Of a DNA stretch of 64,000 nucleotides, positions 44,701 to 52,329 are shown piece by piece. Under the pieces are notes generated by a model. It saw only the letters and a list, made by a program, of their open reading frames with translations, was not told where the DNA came from and did no database searches. Made by a program: the position numbers and the translations under genes. Within the stretch, counting starts at the first letter, position 1. Each line of letters begins with the position of its first letter. The stretch is from Paenibacillus cymbidii (lineage in GTDB: Bacteria > Bacillota > Bacilli > Paenibacillales > NBRC-103111): positions 1 through 64,000 of the forward strand of contig NZ_SHLX01000023.1 in assembly GCF_004764705.1 (NCBI RefSeq). The letters run 5' to 3'.

Positions 44701-46597
44701 GGCATCGAGCGGTGCGCATAGTTTGAAGCTCTCGGATCTGTCCGGCACGCAATCGGTATCCGTGCGCAAATCGGTTCCGCGCGCGACGTATGTCGTGGCC
44801 GAAGCGTCGGTGTATGCGCCTGGCAGCAACAGCATCGTGTTGGAGATGCACCTGCAAGGAGGTACGCAGTACGGAACAAGGTTGTATTTCCGCAATAATG
44901 CGATCATGAGCTATGACGGCAGCGTACTTACGACGATTGCGCCCAAATACACGCCAAATGTATGGAACAAGCTGAAGGTGGCCGTCAATACGGTTACGCA
45001 GAAACAGGATGTCTATTTTAACGATATCCTGATCGCATCGCAAATTCCCATGACCAATTATAATGTGGCTTATATCGATTCCATCTTCATTACGACCGGA
45101 TCGTCAGCGAGCGCTACAGTCAGCGTTGACGAAGTGAACGTGTGGATTCCGGCGGCTCCCGCACTTGCCGCGGATGCTGCGGACAATACGATCGGGCAGC
45201 CGATGGAGATTACATTTACCGACAATGCCGATTGGCGAGCTGCCATCACGAGCATACGCCTGGACGGTCTTACGGTGACCGGCGACGTATATACGATGCC
45301 GGGCAAGCTGCAATTCCCGGGTACGCGTTTCCCGGAAGCAAGGGCGTACCAAATCGAGATCGACGCGGCAGGGTATGCCGTCGGTTCGGTAACGCAAACG
45401 GTATACGGGGCTCCCGATCTCACGCCGCCGGTTACGACGGCCAGCCTCTCGCCGAGTCAACCTGACAGCCCCAACGGTGGCTACGCGAGCCCGGTGACGC
45501 TCACGCTGCAAGCCGCCGACGCGGATTCGGGGGTGCTCCTTACGGAATACAGTCTGGACCAGGGCGCGACGTGGAAGCCGTACAGCGGTCCCGTTGTGTT
45601 CGAACGGCAAGGAACCTACGCGGTCCTTTACCGTTCGGTGGACATGGCCGGCAATGTAGAGTCTTCGCATTCGTCAAATTTCGTTCTGGTGGGGTCGGAG
45701 GTCGCCATTCGGCTCAGGGACAGCACCGGGCAACCGCTCAGCGGCGCAACGGTGACGTATTATGACGGCAGCTGGCGCAGCTTCGGCATTACCGATGCCG
45801 ACGGTGTCGCGCACCGCTTCTTGCCGGACCGGAATTACACCTTCGGCATTTCGTACGAAGGGACGTATGCGCAACAAACACAGCATACTGCCGCCTCCAA
45901 TCGAATCGATTTTCAAACGACGAATGTAACCGTCAGGTTGGTCGACAGCGGGGGGAATCCGCTGAGCGGAGGAGCAGCGACTTATTACGCCGGCAGCTGG
46001 CGATCATTCGGAACCATCGGACTGGATGGAACGGCAAGCAGGGAACTGCTGCCCGGCAACTACACGTACGGCATGACGTACGAGGGGACTTATATGCAGA
46101 AGGCTCAGAACACCGCCACGGTCCCGGATGTCGTATTTGCTACCGTAAAGGTGGAAGTGACGCTGACCAGCAGCCAATTGGCACCGCTGAGCGGGGGAAC
46201 GGCCCAATATTACGCCGGCAGCTGGCGCGGTCTGGGAACGACCGGCGCGAACGGGAAGATCGTCAAGGAACTGTTGCCCGGCACGTACACGTTCGGCATG
46301 CAGTACGAGGGGACTGCCAGTCAAATGACGATCAACACCTCGACGAGCGCGAGCGTGCCGTTCCGCACAGTGAATGTGATGGTGCGGACGATCGACGACA
46401 ATAATGATCCGATGAGAGGAGGAACCGCTACCTATTACGCTTTGAACTGGCGTACGATCGGAAAGATCGGCGCAAGCGGCGAGGTGAGCAAGGAGCTGCT
46501 TCCCGGCAAAATTACGTTCGGGCTGGACATCGCAAGCCACCATCTCCAGAAGGCGCAGGACATCGGCGTGAGCGCTATCGTAATCTTTAGACCGTAA
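38705..46597 (+). CDS. 2630-residue secreted modular polysaccharide lyase
   Basis: A GTG start with AGGAGGTGA upstream opens this very large gene. Residues 20-43 form a signal peptide (cleavage after AEA). Domains in order, by approximate residue: concanavalin/LamG-like (46-239); four DUF1533/HID-like repeats with a AW.aAI.sv.v.G pattern (242-597); fibronectin III (597-688); heparinase/alginate-lyase helical domain (692-992, with EGEGYNSYAM); inserted concanavalin-like domain (996-1172); heparinase-type beta domain (1172-1585, with SSHDRPDQGSIDMWAYG); three more HID-like repeats (1586-1852); Ig-like (1853-1958); concanavalin-like (1962-2148); an eighth HID-like repeat; an Ig/OmpL47-like domain; four about 75-residue repeats with YYaGSWR (2332-2630). 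It probably degrades polysaccharide outside the cell. No LPXTG or SLH anchor is seen. Confidence 0.85.
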   Translation: MQPYAATWNVLMMQRCGSWKKIMVLLIGLALAGACYARPAEAAYTPGPINDNFDSFAESADASLADYTVTAGAGTSSWISGAHSASGSKSLKLDDPVNGQTVRVMKKYSSSSTYKAIAEANLYLENSASSLEMLIYTNTSYRVRVYVSGGQLKYLNGADGVTYPVSGVTIQPQRWYNLRLEADAATGVRTFRIYLDGKLVSDNTPFSHTTVSTLDTIGFQTGSSSTSSTYLDDVRARTVSQTTPALSPDTTANVTNTGLDLAFADSATWRGAVTGVLVNGQPVASGMYTLSAGNLHLDGSLFPTAGSYEILAAADGYFHARAVQTILNPPAAPALQPDSTHAVVGQAIELAFTDDAAWRAAIASVKVDGQTLAGTDYTISPGVVHIEPSAFTLSKSYAISIHAVGYMDAAIVQTVLLAPPILLTDSDNNQPGEPIDLAFTDDAAWRSAFTGVSVNGQAVPPALYILDNGNLRLSEDLFLSARTYHIVASAAAYADIAVDQAVVSTHDEPPALVADQSNPVIGEPIELSFSDDPDWRSAIGAVKVNGTVVSPGHYSLTTGRLLFDSTVFPQPGSYQVLVYASGFDPTWVRQSIYSLPAVTSVQAAAASSNKTILTWEKTDGALYYNIYRGSSTTFTPDASTLVKRTSATRYQDFMLQPATDYYYKVAAVNAPHQEGDIVGSVHAATMAASASLHPSVMFFASEIEDLRAKKTSGPWKDWYARQRTFADSLLDKPVSSIPVKDRGSRVLALSLMYALEEYGNGKGTYYAKLIEYLNDLPNCTPAAYGSDLYISYGAQAYAVAYDMMYGELTPAERTTYATNLRTHTLQLYNVIDSKINNFIEVMAGGLATTGAAIGDTAFMEKAKTNMERALALHIKGDGAYNEGEGYNSYAMRYLSDGMSALRNVGYADLFHHANYQKALGYWAEKTTPIGLFPLFGDARFRTGAYQDGAYWLAANVIEHDDPVVQQQLMWIYGKLMEHSQDANYEINDSYDSLSTGSLPPGYQVTATASIYAVDVSGIRSASPDNSVRILDQDTEGNVRVVKSFSSVQEDRIDIRVFVPINNALSLSLLNGNTVASAVYLREDGQLHMDIGGGSSLAAFNPGSWNQLRFDVDAPAGKIDVYLNGQKVADQVPLISGPQPWINELALETSVAGTTEGIYFDDLRMSSRPPSTQLWAPYFRYYAEIPALAPDRSSAVDEGGGLAYFRSGVEDEDLYISLNSRPYIGGSSHDRPDQGSIDMWAYGSYVIHSPGYAGSGVDPYHSYSRDGKAFNGVKINGVTQNVNTPAEGIAAYLTDPGLDYAEASVVAPFAPYGALHRTLLFIKPDAHHPGYAILSDDVTAASSSYPIDWYLHGFSRDLTLSGQDARWKTASWIDGEPVQLQAHIAAPSVLLSAEEARDASGNPFEEFSQGTPDNREARYLRATPLTTGSNRFLTVLYPWKASQGAPSFTDDAANGAVVVNNSDIVFSQGASATRTVYGVTSDARLVFVRNEGDRIDSYFAKNGKQLMTLNDTVGFHSNRNVDLVLHKLEGSVLTYEAGTHLTIYHPTINASFQAKVDGAAVDSTAVSGSIDFTIPGTGRHKIELVPLPAPDLAADITDNVVGEPVDIAFVNDPAWNAAITDVLVDGRKLHADEYEVATDHLHLEATVFPDVKTYEILIFASGYADVSAQQPMLGIGPAPELTADSSSPVYGQPIELTFSDEPVWRSRITSIEVDGRTVDGAKYSVTTGKITLSYTLFPEVKTYSIVVSAYGYQGTQVRQMIRASFTTPLLTSDSSENYPGEPIQLTFQSNPAWQEAIYAVTMNGQPVLTGDYTIASGMLTIAGHSFATTGVYQIAIKSAGYVDSTISQLIIAAPAAPEAANLRIAGFLRTGQTVTGTYTYKDINGDSEGATEFRWLAGESPLGPFHAIPGAVSQAFAIPASLGGQYLQFEVTPVSLAELSRGQAAAIGAATAVLHLDDIPVASVIHDDFEGDAANAAPGGYLVTTPTDGSGSTARVSDTVASSGAHSLKLSDLSGTQSVSVRKSVPRATYVVAEASVYAPGSNSIVLEMHLQGGTQYGTRLYFRNNAIMSYDGSVLTTIAPKYTPNVWNKLKVAVNTVTQKQDVYFNDILIASQIPMTNYNVAYIDSIFITTGSSASATVSVDEVNVWIPAAPALAADAADNTIGQPMEITFTDNADWRAAITSIRLDGLTVTGDVYTMPGKLQFPGTRFPEARAYQIEIDAAGYAVGSVTQTVYGAPDLTPPVTTASLSPSQPDSPNGGYASPVTLTLQAADADSGVLLTEYSLDQGATWKPYSGPVVFERQGTYAVLYRSVDMAGNVESSHSSNFVLVGSEVAIRLRDSTGQPLSGATVTYYDGSWRSFGITDADGVAHRFLPDRNYTFGISYEGTYAQQTQHTAASNRIDFQTTNVTVRLVDSGGNPLSGGAATYYAGSWRSFGTIGLDGTASRELLPGNYTYGMTYEGTYMQKAQNTATVPDVVFATVKVEVTLTSSQLAPLSGGTAQYYAGSWRGLGTTGANGKIVKELLPGTYTFGMQYEGTASQMTINTSTSASVPFRTVNVMVRTIDDNNDPMRGGTATYYALNWRTIGKIGASGEVSKELLPGKITFGLDIASHHLQKAQDIGVSAIVIFRP

Positions 46598-46631
46598 CGA
46601 GGCGGCGGCATCGCAGCCGACCGGACAAGCA

Positions 46632-46668
46632 AAATCCCGTACCGCCCGATGGGGGGACGGGATTTCTT
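46632..46668. terminator. Terminator between the giant lyase and the sensor-regulator
   Basis: AAATCCCGT pairs with ACGGGATTT, with a loop of 16 bases; A and T tracts let it work for both convergent genes. Confidence 0.75.
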
Positions 46669-46689
46669 GCACCGGGACGGCATAAGCCG

Positions 46690-48945
46690 CTAAGGGGCGG
46701 TCAAAGCGGATTTGCGATATTCGCCTGGAGACAGCCCGGTCAGCCGTTTGAACATGCGGATGAAGGAATTGACGCTTTGGTAGCCGAGACGCGACGATAT
46801 CTCGTGGATTTTCAGATCGGAATGAAGCAGCAGCTGCTTCGCTTTGCGGATTCGCAGGCTGTTCAAGTAATCGATGAAATTGGTGCCTGTTTTTTCCTTG
46901 AAGTAAGTGGACAGATAAGGAGCGGATATTTTCAGTTTATCGGCGAGCAGGTCCAGCGACAAGTCCTCTCCCAAATGCGTCTCCATAAAATCGATCATGA
47001 ACGTAGTAATGGAATCGTTGGTTTCCTTCTTCTTGCGCACCTGCGCGGTGAATGCGGACAAACAGGCGGTTAAATACGCCGTTACCTGTTCGTAGGTGTG
47101 GCAATCGCGCAACCGCTCGTTTGGCAGGGAGAAAGCTTCGTCCGGTTCCAGTTGAAGCGAGGCGAGCGCCTTTTGCGCCCTTGCCGCCACCTCCAGGGCA
47201 AAGGCAAGAACGGCTTGCGCGGCGGCTTCGTCCTTCTGCATCCGCTCCAGCGTACGGATCACAGGCGAGAGTGTCTGCGCTTCATTGCCGGCTTGAAGAT
47301 GGGCGGCAAATTCCTGTTCGTCCGCATGAGTGAAGCCCAGGGGCCAAGCGGGCTCCGGAGGCAGCGTTTCGAGAATCAGCTGCGTCTCTTCGTTCAGTTT
47401 TCTTGTTTTCAGCCGTCTCAGCACTTGTTCGTAAGCGAAGGTGAAATTGGCGGAGCTTGAATGAAAATCGCTGACGGCCACGGTCAAAAACAAGTACCGG
47501 CTGTCCATATCGAGCATATGCTTCAACTGAAGCAGCGTATGCCGGAGAGCCTCCTTGTCCATGCCGGTGAAGACGAGCGTGACGATCAGATCCTGCTCCA
47601 TCTGAAACGTAAGCGAATCCGGGTTGTGATGAGCCATCGTCGTGTGGATCAGCTCTTTGATAAAGTATGACGCCTTCTCCCGGCCGAAGGGGATGCTTTC
47701 GCCGAACGAGGCGGTATACGTTACTTGAAAGGCTACCATGTAAAAAGGCTTGTCAATTCCTCCCGGCAATTCCGTTTTCCCCTGGTGCATGTAGATGTTC
47801 TTCATCCGGTTCATTAACCCGTAGTGTTGCAAGTGCGAGTCCTGCATGTGAAGGCTTTCCCTGGCGACCCGGTCGGATTGGATCAGTTGGGCCAGCCGTT
47901 CTCCGATCATGTTGAATTCCCGAAACGGGGTGATCGGGGGCTTGGGGGCATTCAGCTCCGTAACCGATTGGATGATTCGCTTGAGCGGGTTGTTGAATCG
48001 AATGCTGAACAGGATAGAGGTCGCAATACTGACTAGGATAACGGCAATCAGCAATGAAACGACCAATACGTTGTAATTGGAAATTCGGCTGTAGACGTCG
48101 CGCACCGGGATGACGTTGACGTACGTCAGGCCCGATTCGGCCGATGTTTTGTAAAAATAGTATTGCCCTTCCGACTTGGCGGCGAAGCGGGAGGGGGTGA
48201 GCAAATCCGACAAATTGTCTGCCCATGCGGCGTTGCCCGAACGGAAGATCACCTTGCCGCGATCCAGAATTAGGAAGTTGTCGTTGATGGACTGGTGAAA
48301 TTTTTTCAGCATCCTCGTCGGATCGAGAAGGACGATCATCGAGACGTCGGAGTTGCCGGATTGCTTGATCAGAATGGGCAGCATCCACTGCTTGCCCGAA
48401 GTCGGACCCGCGATCTTTTCCTCAAACCGGGCCGCCGGATACAGACTCAGGCTCGGCGCCCTGGGCGTCTCGGCCTGCCAGAACGCTAGCGGATATAGGG
48501 GAGAGTTGATATACTTGGCGAACGTTTCCTCCTCGGTGTGGGAGCCGTTCTGCTCAATGGCGATACCGGCCCGCTGGAAACGAAGGATGATGTTTTTGAG
48601 AAACAAAGAATCGTTCATAAGAATCATCTGGAGCTTCTCGTGAATCCGGGCCATCGTGCCGTAATTGTTGGAAGCCTCGCTGTTCTGCATGATGAGGATA
48701 TCCGTGCTGATCATTTCATTCAGCATGGTGTTATGAATCAGGCGGAAGTAGGAATCGTAGTTGTCGGCCGAATGTTCAAGATTGGCAATATTGTAGCGGA
48801 GGACCTCTTCGTACAGGCTGTTCCGCAGAAATGTATAAGAGACAAAATAAAAGGCGAGGAATAAAGCGATCATGACAATGAAGCTCGCGAGCAAATTGGC
48901 AAATAAGGAACTGGAACGTCGTTTAATGTCGAGAAGTTTCAGCAT
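46690..48945 (-). CDS. Membrane-anchored AraC/YesN-type sensor regulator
   Basis: The 751-residue protein has a first membrane helix (about 15-38), an extracytoplasmic sensing domain (about 40-290), a second helix (about 293-315) and a HAMP-like linker. A cytosolic middle region follows, then a C-terminal AraC domain (about 645-745) with LSLDLLADKLKISAPYLSTYFK and the second unit IHEISSRLGYQSVNSFIRMFK. Single-chain regulators of this kind are common next to polysaccharide genes in Paenibacillus and respond to extracellular sugars. AAAGGGGGG precedes the ATG. It is convergent with the giant lyase gene, which, with the PL8 and transporter genes, is a likely target. Confidence 0.87.
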   Translation of the reverse strand: MLKLLDIKRRSSSLFANLLASFIVMIALFLAFYFVSYTFLRNSLYEEVLRYNIANLEHSADNYDSYFRLIHNTMLNEMISTDILIMQNSEASNNYGTMARIHEKLQMILMNDSLFLKNIILRFQRAGIAIEQNGSHTEEETFAKYINSPLYPLAFWQAETPRAPSLSLYPAARFEEKIAGPTSGKQWMLPILIKQSGNSDVSMIVLLDPTRMLKKFHQSINDNFLILDRGKVIFRSGNAAWADNLSDLLTPSRFAAKSEGQYYFYKTSAESGLTYVNVIPVRDVYSRISNYNVLVVSLLIAVILVSIATSILFSIRFNNPLKRIIQSVTELNAPKPPITPFREFNMIGERLAQLIQSDRVARESLHMQDSHLQHYGLMNRMKNIYMHQGKTELPGGIDKPFYMVAFQVTYTASFGESIPFGREKASYFIKELIHTTMAHHNPDSLTFQMEQDLIVTLVFTGMDKEALRHTLLQLKHMLDMDSRYLFLTVAVSDFHSSSANFTFAYEQVLRRLKTRKLNEETQLILETLPPEPAWPLGFTHADEQEFAAHLQAGNEAQTLSPVIRTLERMQKDEAAAQAVLAFALEVAARAQKALASLQLEPDEAFSLPNERLRDCHTYEQVTAYLTACLSAFTAQVRKKKETNDSITTFMIDFMETHLGEDLSLDLLADKLKISAPYLSTYFKEKTGTNFIDYLNSLRIRKAKQLLLHSDLKIHEISSRLGYQSVNSFIRMFKRLTGLSPGEYRKSALTAP

Positions 48946-49049
48946 CGCGACCCCCCTTTCGCCCCGGCCTCGCGGACCGAAGCGTTTTTACAATTATTAT
49001 ATACTTGCCGTCAGACGACTCCAATTCCTTTTTGCCGCCAAACAATAAT

Positions 49050-49066
49050 CCATTTTTACGGTTATC
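49050..49066. repeat. Solo arm of the palindromic repeat family
   Basis: AATAATCCATTTTTACG matches one arm plus loop of the intergenic palindromes and has no partner arm. Confidence 0.4.
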
Positions 49067-49117
49067 CTCCATTACTAAGATTTTGCGGACGACAGCCGCT
49101 CGAGGGCGATCCGGCCG

Positions 49118-49148
49118 TTGACACTTACGTTGCGTCAACCTTTATATT
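49118..49148 (+). promoter_or_regulatory. MerR-type promoter with 19-bp spacer and dyad
   Basis: TTGACA (49118-49123) and TATATT (49143-49148) are 19 bases apart, as in MerR-activated promoters. A dyad TTGAC-N11-GTCAA fills the spacer. It lies directly upstream of a MerR gene, so autoregulation is likely. Confidence 0.65.
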
Positions 49149-49161
49149 CATGCTGGAGGGG

Positions 49162-49536
49162 GTGTACCCGATTTATACGACAGGCCAATTGGAGCGGGAA
49201 ACCGGTATTACCGAAAGGACGATTGCGTATTATAACAGCCTGGGTCTTCTGTCCCTTGAGAAAATGCACGGCAAAATGATCGTGACCGACGAAGATTTGC
49301 GGCTTCTCGTGAAAATCTTCCTGATGAAAATTACGCATACAAAATTGAAGGACATTCGGAGAGCGGACTTGGAGCATAAACCTTTCGCTGCCATCATCAG
49401 GCAGATGGAAACGATGAACGAGCAAGTCTTCCACTTGTCGAGCGGCATGGAGCGATGCGGAGAGCGACCGGGCTTCGGCGATTGCTTCCGCTTGTTGCGC
49501 GAAGCCAATCATTATATGAAAACGTTCATGTCGTAA
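49162..49536 (+). CDS. MerR family transcriptional regulator
   Basis: This protein of about 124 residues has an N-terminal MerR winged helix (YTTGQLERETGITERTIAYYN) and a shortened effector part. The start is unusual. The -10 element ends at 49148, so the ATG at 49150 would lie upstream of the transcription start. GTG at 49162 directly follows the GGAGGGGG site. An ATT at 49171 would give the family-typical start M-Y-T-T-G-Q at better spacing. The gene is followed after 21 bases by a DUF2268-like gene and then a DUF5946 gene, probably one transcript. The inducer is unknown. Confidence 0.78.
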   Translation: MYPIYTTGQLERETGITERTIAYYNSLGLLSLEKMHGKMIVTDEDLRLLVKIFLMKITHTKLKDIRRADLEHKPFAAIIRQMETMNEQVFHLSSGMERCGERPGFGDCFRLLREANHYMKTFMS

Positions 49537-49557
49537 CGGAAGGGAAGAAAAAGCAGC

Positions 49558-50622
49558 ATGCAAATGGTCATTCGCAACTTGTTGCCTGTCTTGTCCGGAT
49601 ATTTTGCAGCGAAAAGCAGGTCCGGCGAACTGTTGTCCCGGTACCTGGAATGGGCGGAAAGCGAGGCGGGACTTTTCTCCATAGTGAAGGAGCTGAAAGG
49701 CAAACACGGGTTTCAGGACTTGTCCATCCTTTCCGCCGTAAGAAGCGACGGGCTGGATCTCATCGAAGCGCAGCAGCAATACGGGTTGTTTAACCCGACC
49801 CGAAACGTGGAAGCGACGATCTGGAGCTTCAACGAATCGGAACGGCTTCAGCTTGAAAGCAGGGTGGCCCGAACGTTGGGGCTGATTGCGGAAGTCATCC
49901 CTTCCTCGCTTCTGCCGGAAAAACTGGTGGTTGTCATCCTGCCGGCCGATTGCGCCAATGGAACGCTGATGCTGAACGGTGCGGGGGTGAGCTGCTACGG
50001 ACGTACGCCGGGTTATTTGTTCTTGCGGGTATGGCCGACGCCCGGCAATCTGAATCGTCTTGCGTATGCGCTCGCCAGAAGCTTCATCCACGGCATTCGG
50101 CGACAAGCGCAGCATTCCGTTGCCGCTGTTTCGCTTGGCGAAGCCTATGTCATGGAAGGCTTGGCGGCAACGTTTATCGAAGGCATGTTCCCCGATGCGA
50201 GCCATCCGGCGTTAGCCGGCTTCCAGCCGCCAACGGACTGGAATGAAGCGCTTGCGGCCATTGCGGGATATTACGGAAAGGCTAGTTACGACGACGTGCT
50301 CGTCAACATTTACGGTACACGAATCCATGCCGGCAGCATGCGGGCGCCGGAAGCGGTTCCGTTGACGGAAGAGGAGCTCGAATATGCCCATGCCATTATC
50401 ACGGCACAAGCGAACCGCACGGAAGCGAACGTAGTTGCCGCCTATCTGTACGGGGACCCGCTGGTTGCCGCGCAAGGCCACCCTTCATACGGAATTCCTC
50501 ACCTGGCCGGATTTGAAGTGGGATACGGTGTGGTCAAGCAATACCTTGCCTTATCGGGCATTCCGGTCGGGATTGCCTTGTCTGCCGATTGGCGGGATAT
50601 CGCAATGACGGAATGGTTGTGA
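49558..50622 (+). CDS. DUF2268-like protein with a degenerate protease motif
   Basis: The 354-residue cytosolic protein resembles the DUF2268 group of predicted Zn proteases. In that family the metal site is HExxH, followed by an EGLA segment. Here the matching region reads RSFIHGIRR (near residue 181) with YVMEGLAATFIE (about 200-211) after it, so only one His of HExxH is kept. It could therefore be a non-catalytic sensor. The segment NGAGVSCYGRTPGYLFLR precedes the motif as in family members. It follows the MerR gene at 49162 in an operon, with a GGAAGGGAAG site somewhat far from the ATG (ATG 49564 is possible). The family assignment is moderate. Confidence 0.6.
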   Translation: MQMVIRNLLPVLSGYFAAKSRSGELLSRYLEWAESEAGLFSIVKELKGKHGFQDLSILSAVRSDGLDLIEAQQQYGLFNPTRNVEATIWSFNESERLQLESRVARTLGLIAEVIPSSLLPEKLVVVILPADCANGTLMLNGAGVSCYGRTPGYLFLRVWPTPGNLNRLAYALARSFIHGIRRQAQHSVAAVSLGEAYVMEGLAATFIEGMFPDASHPALAGFQPPTDWNEALAAIAGYYGKASYDDVLVNIYGTRIHAGSMRAPEAVPLTEEELEYAHAIITAQANRTEANVVAAYLYGDPLVAAQGHPSYGIPHLAGFEVGYGVVKQYLALSGIPVGIALSADWRDIAMTEWL

Positions 50623-50628
50623 ACGGAA

Positions 50629-51165
50629 ATGGCAACATACAAAACGACAGAAAATTACCCTGACGGCGAAATCTGCGTCGGCTGCGGCGTCCGCTTTCCC
50701 CGCACGGACGGGCCGGTCCATCGATATATGACGTCATCGCCGGGATGCTGGGCGGCATACGGCGAAATATTGCAGCGTTTCTACGGGGACAGTACGGCCG
50801 GCGATGCCTACCGCATATGTGTCGATGCTTACGCGGTTCAGCACCCGGGAACGCCATCCCCTCAGGCGATCCAATCGGTAACGGGACATCTGGTGAACTT
50901 ATGCCTCCTGTTCGAACACAAGGTAAACGATCCGGAATGGAGACGAGGCATGATTCAGGCTGTGACCCGGTATTCCGACCAGTTTGCTTGGCTGGAGCCT
51001 CCGCAGCGGAACGGTACGATTACAGTGGCGGACTTGCTTCCGTTAACCGACATGGCCGCACTGAGCCGGTTGTCCAACGAGTGGGCGTATTCGATCTGGA
51101 ATTCATGGCATGCGCATCACCCGGCCATCCGCGAGTGGGCGCAAAAAATATTCCGCTCGCACTGA
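50629..51165 (+). CDS. DUF5946 family protein
   Basis: The 178-residue protein has an N-terminal CVGCG motif (about 16-20), DGPVHRYMTSSPGCW, and the conserved DAYAVQHPGTPS stretch near residue 67 that marks the DUF5946 family. The paired cysteines and histidines suggest metal binding. No signal peptide or membrane helix is visible. It begins six bases after the DUF2268-like gene and lacks a strong site of its own, so translation is probably coupled. The family has no assigned function. Confidence 0.8.
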   Translation: MATYKTTENYPDGEICVGCGVRFPRTDGPVHRYMTSSPGCWAAYGEILQRFYGDSTAGDAYRICVDAYAVQHPGTPSPQAIQSVTGHLVNLCLLFEHKVNDPEWRRGMIQAVTRYSDQFAWLEPPQRNGTITVADLLPLTDMAALSRLSNEWAYSIWNSWHAHHPAIREWAQKIFRSH

Positions 51166-51197
51166 CGGCAAACGATCCCATAGCAACAAATAAACGA

Positions 51198-51226
51198 TTG
51201 TACGCTGTGCCCGGAGGCGCTATAAT
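51198..51226 (+). promoter_or_regulatory. Sigma-A type promoter of the metallophosphoesterase gene
   Basis: TTGTAC (51198-51203) and TATAAT (51221-51226) are separated by exactly 17 bases, about 50 bases before the ATG. Confidence 0.75.
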
Positions 51227-51275
51227 TCATGCCAGAATAAGGCGTGCCATGTAGCGATGCCAAAGGAGCGAAAGC

Positions 51276-52208
51276 ATGAAGCCGAAGCTGCAATTCCGCG
51301 GCGACCGCACGTTTACGATCGTGCAGTTCACCGATCTGCATTGGAAACGGAACCACCCCGCCAACGACAAAACGAAGCACCTCATGAACATGGTGCTGCG
51401 CAAGGAAGAGCCGGATTTGGTCGTGCTGACCGGCGACGTCATCGACAGCAAACATTGCTGCAGCGACGACCCGGAGGCGGAGGCGGGCAGGGGCGGCATG
51501 GACGCTCTTGCGGAAGTAGTGGACGTGCTCGAGAAGCGGCACGTTCCGTGGGCGGCCGTTTTCGGCAATCACGATGCCGAATTCGATGTGAGCAAGGAGC
51601 AGCTCATGCAGGTGCAGGAGCGCAGTCCGCTCTGTTTGACCGAACGCGGTCCCGCGCACTTGCCCGGCCTCGGCAACTACGTCCTGACGATTGCCGGCAG
51701 AGACAACGAGCGTCCGGCGGCGGCGCTCTATTTGCTCGATTCGCTCGCTTATGCGCCCGCGCCGGCAACCGGCTACGACTGGATCAAACCCGGCCAGATC
51801 CGCTGGTACGAAGAGCGCTCCGCCGCGCTGCACGCCGCCCATGGCGCCACGCTGCCATCGCTCGCCTTCTTCCACATTCCGCTGCAGGAATACGAAGCGG
51901 TGTGGAAGCATGGCGACTGCCGCGGCAAGAAGCAGGAGGAAGTGAACTGCGGGCCCGTCAACTCGGGGCTATTCGCCTCGCTGCTGGAGCAGGGCGGGGT
52001 CATGGGAACGTTCGTCGGCCACGATCATCTCAACGATTATTGGGGCGACTGGCACGGCATCCGGCTTACCTACGGCCGCATCACCGGATACGGCACCTAC
52101 CCGCAAAGCGGCAAAAGACGCGGCGCCCGTCTCATCCGCCTGACCGAAGGGGAGCGCCAGTTCGAGACGTGGCTGCGGCTTGACGACGGCAAGAAGCATT
52201 TTCAATAA
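51276..52208 (+). CDS. Metallophosphoesterase
   Basis: The 310-residue protein is a calcineurin-like phosphoesterase with two-metal motifs: D20-x-H22 (FTDLHW), GD (TGDVIDS, about 53), GNHD (about 95-98), a His in FFHIPL and the C-terminal GHDH (VGHDHLNDYWG). It would hydrolyse a phosphomonoester or diester. No signal peptide is seen, unlike some YkuE-type relatives. AAAGGAG lies eight bases before the ATG and a good promoter stands upstream, so the gene is a single unit. The natural substrate is not evident. Confidence 0.86.
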   Translation: MKPKLQFRGDRTFTIVQFTDLHWKRNHPANDKTKHLMNMVLRKEEPDLVVLTGDVIDSKHCCSDDPEAEAGRGGMDALAEVVDVLEKRHVPWAAVFGNHDAEFDVSKEQLMQVQERSPLCLTERGPAHLPGLGNYVLTIAGRDNERPAAALYLLDSLAYAPAPATGYDWIKPGQIRWYEERSAALHAAHGATLPSLAFFHIPLQEYEAVWKHGDCRGKKQEEVNCGPVNSGLFASLLEQGGVMGTFVGHDHLNDYWGDWHGIRLTYGRITGYGTYPQSGKRRGARLIRLTEGERQFETWLRLDDGKKHFQ

Positions 52209-52234
52209 TGGTTTCAATAATCGGGCTTTCGCAT

Positions 52235-52263
52235 TTGACACGCTACAGCGCCTGTCATAGACT
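52235..52263 (+). promoter_or_regulatory. Promoter of pcrB
   Basis: TTGACA (52235-52240) and TAGACT (52258-52263) are 17 bases apart. The surrounding 33 bases match the promoter of pcrA (56175-56203) at 27 positions. Confidence 0.75.
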
Positions 52264-52329
52264 GAGGGGAGAAGCCCCGGCAAGACGCCGGGCGAATTGG
52301 GAACGGGAACAATGCGGAGGGAAAGCGAC

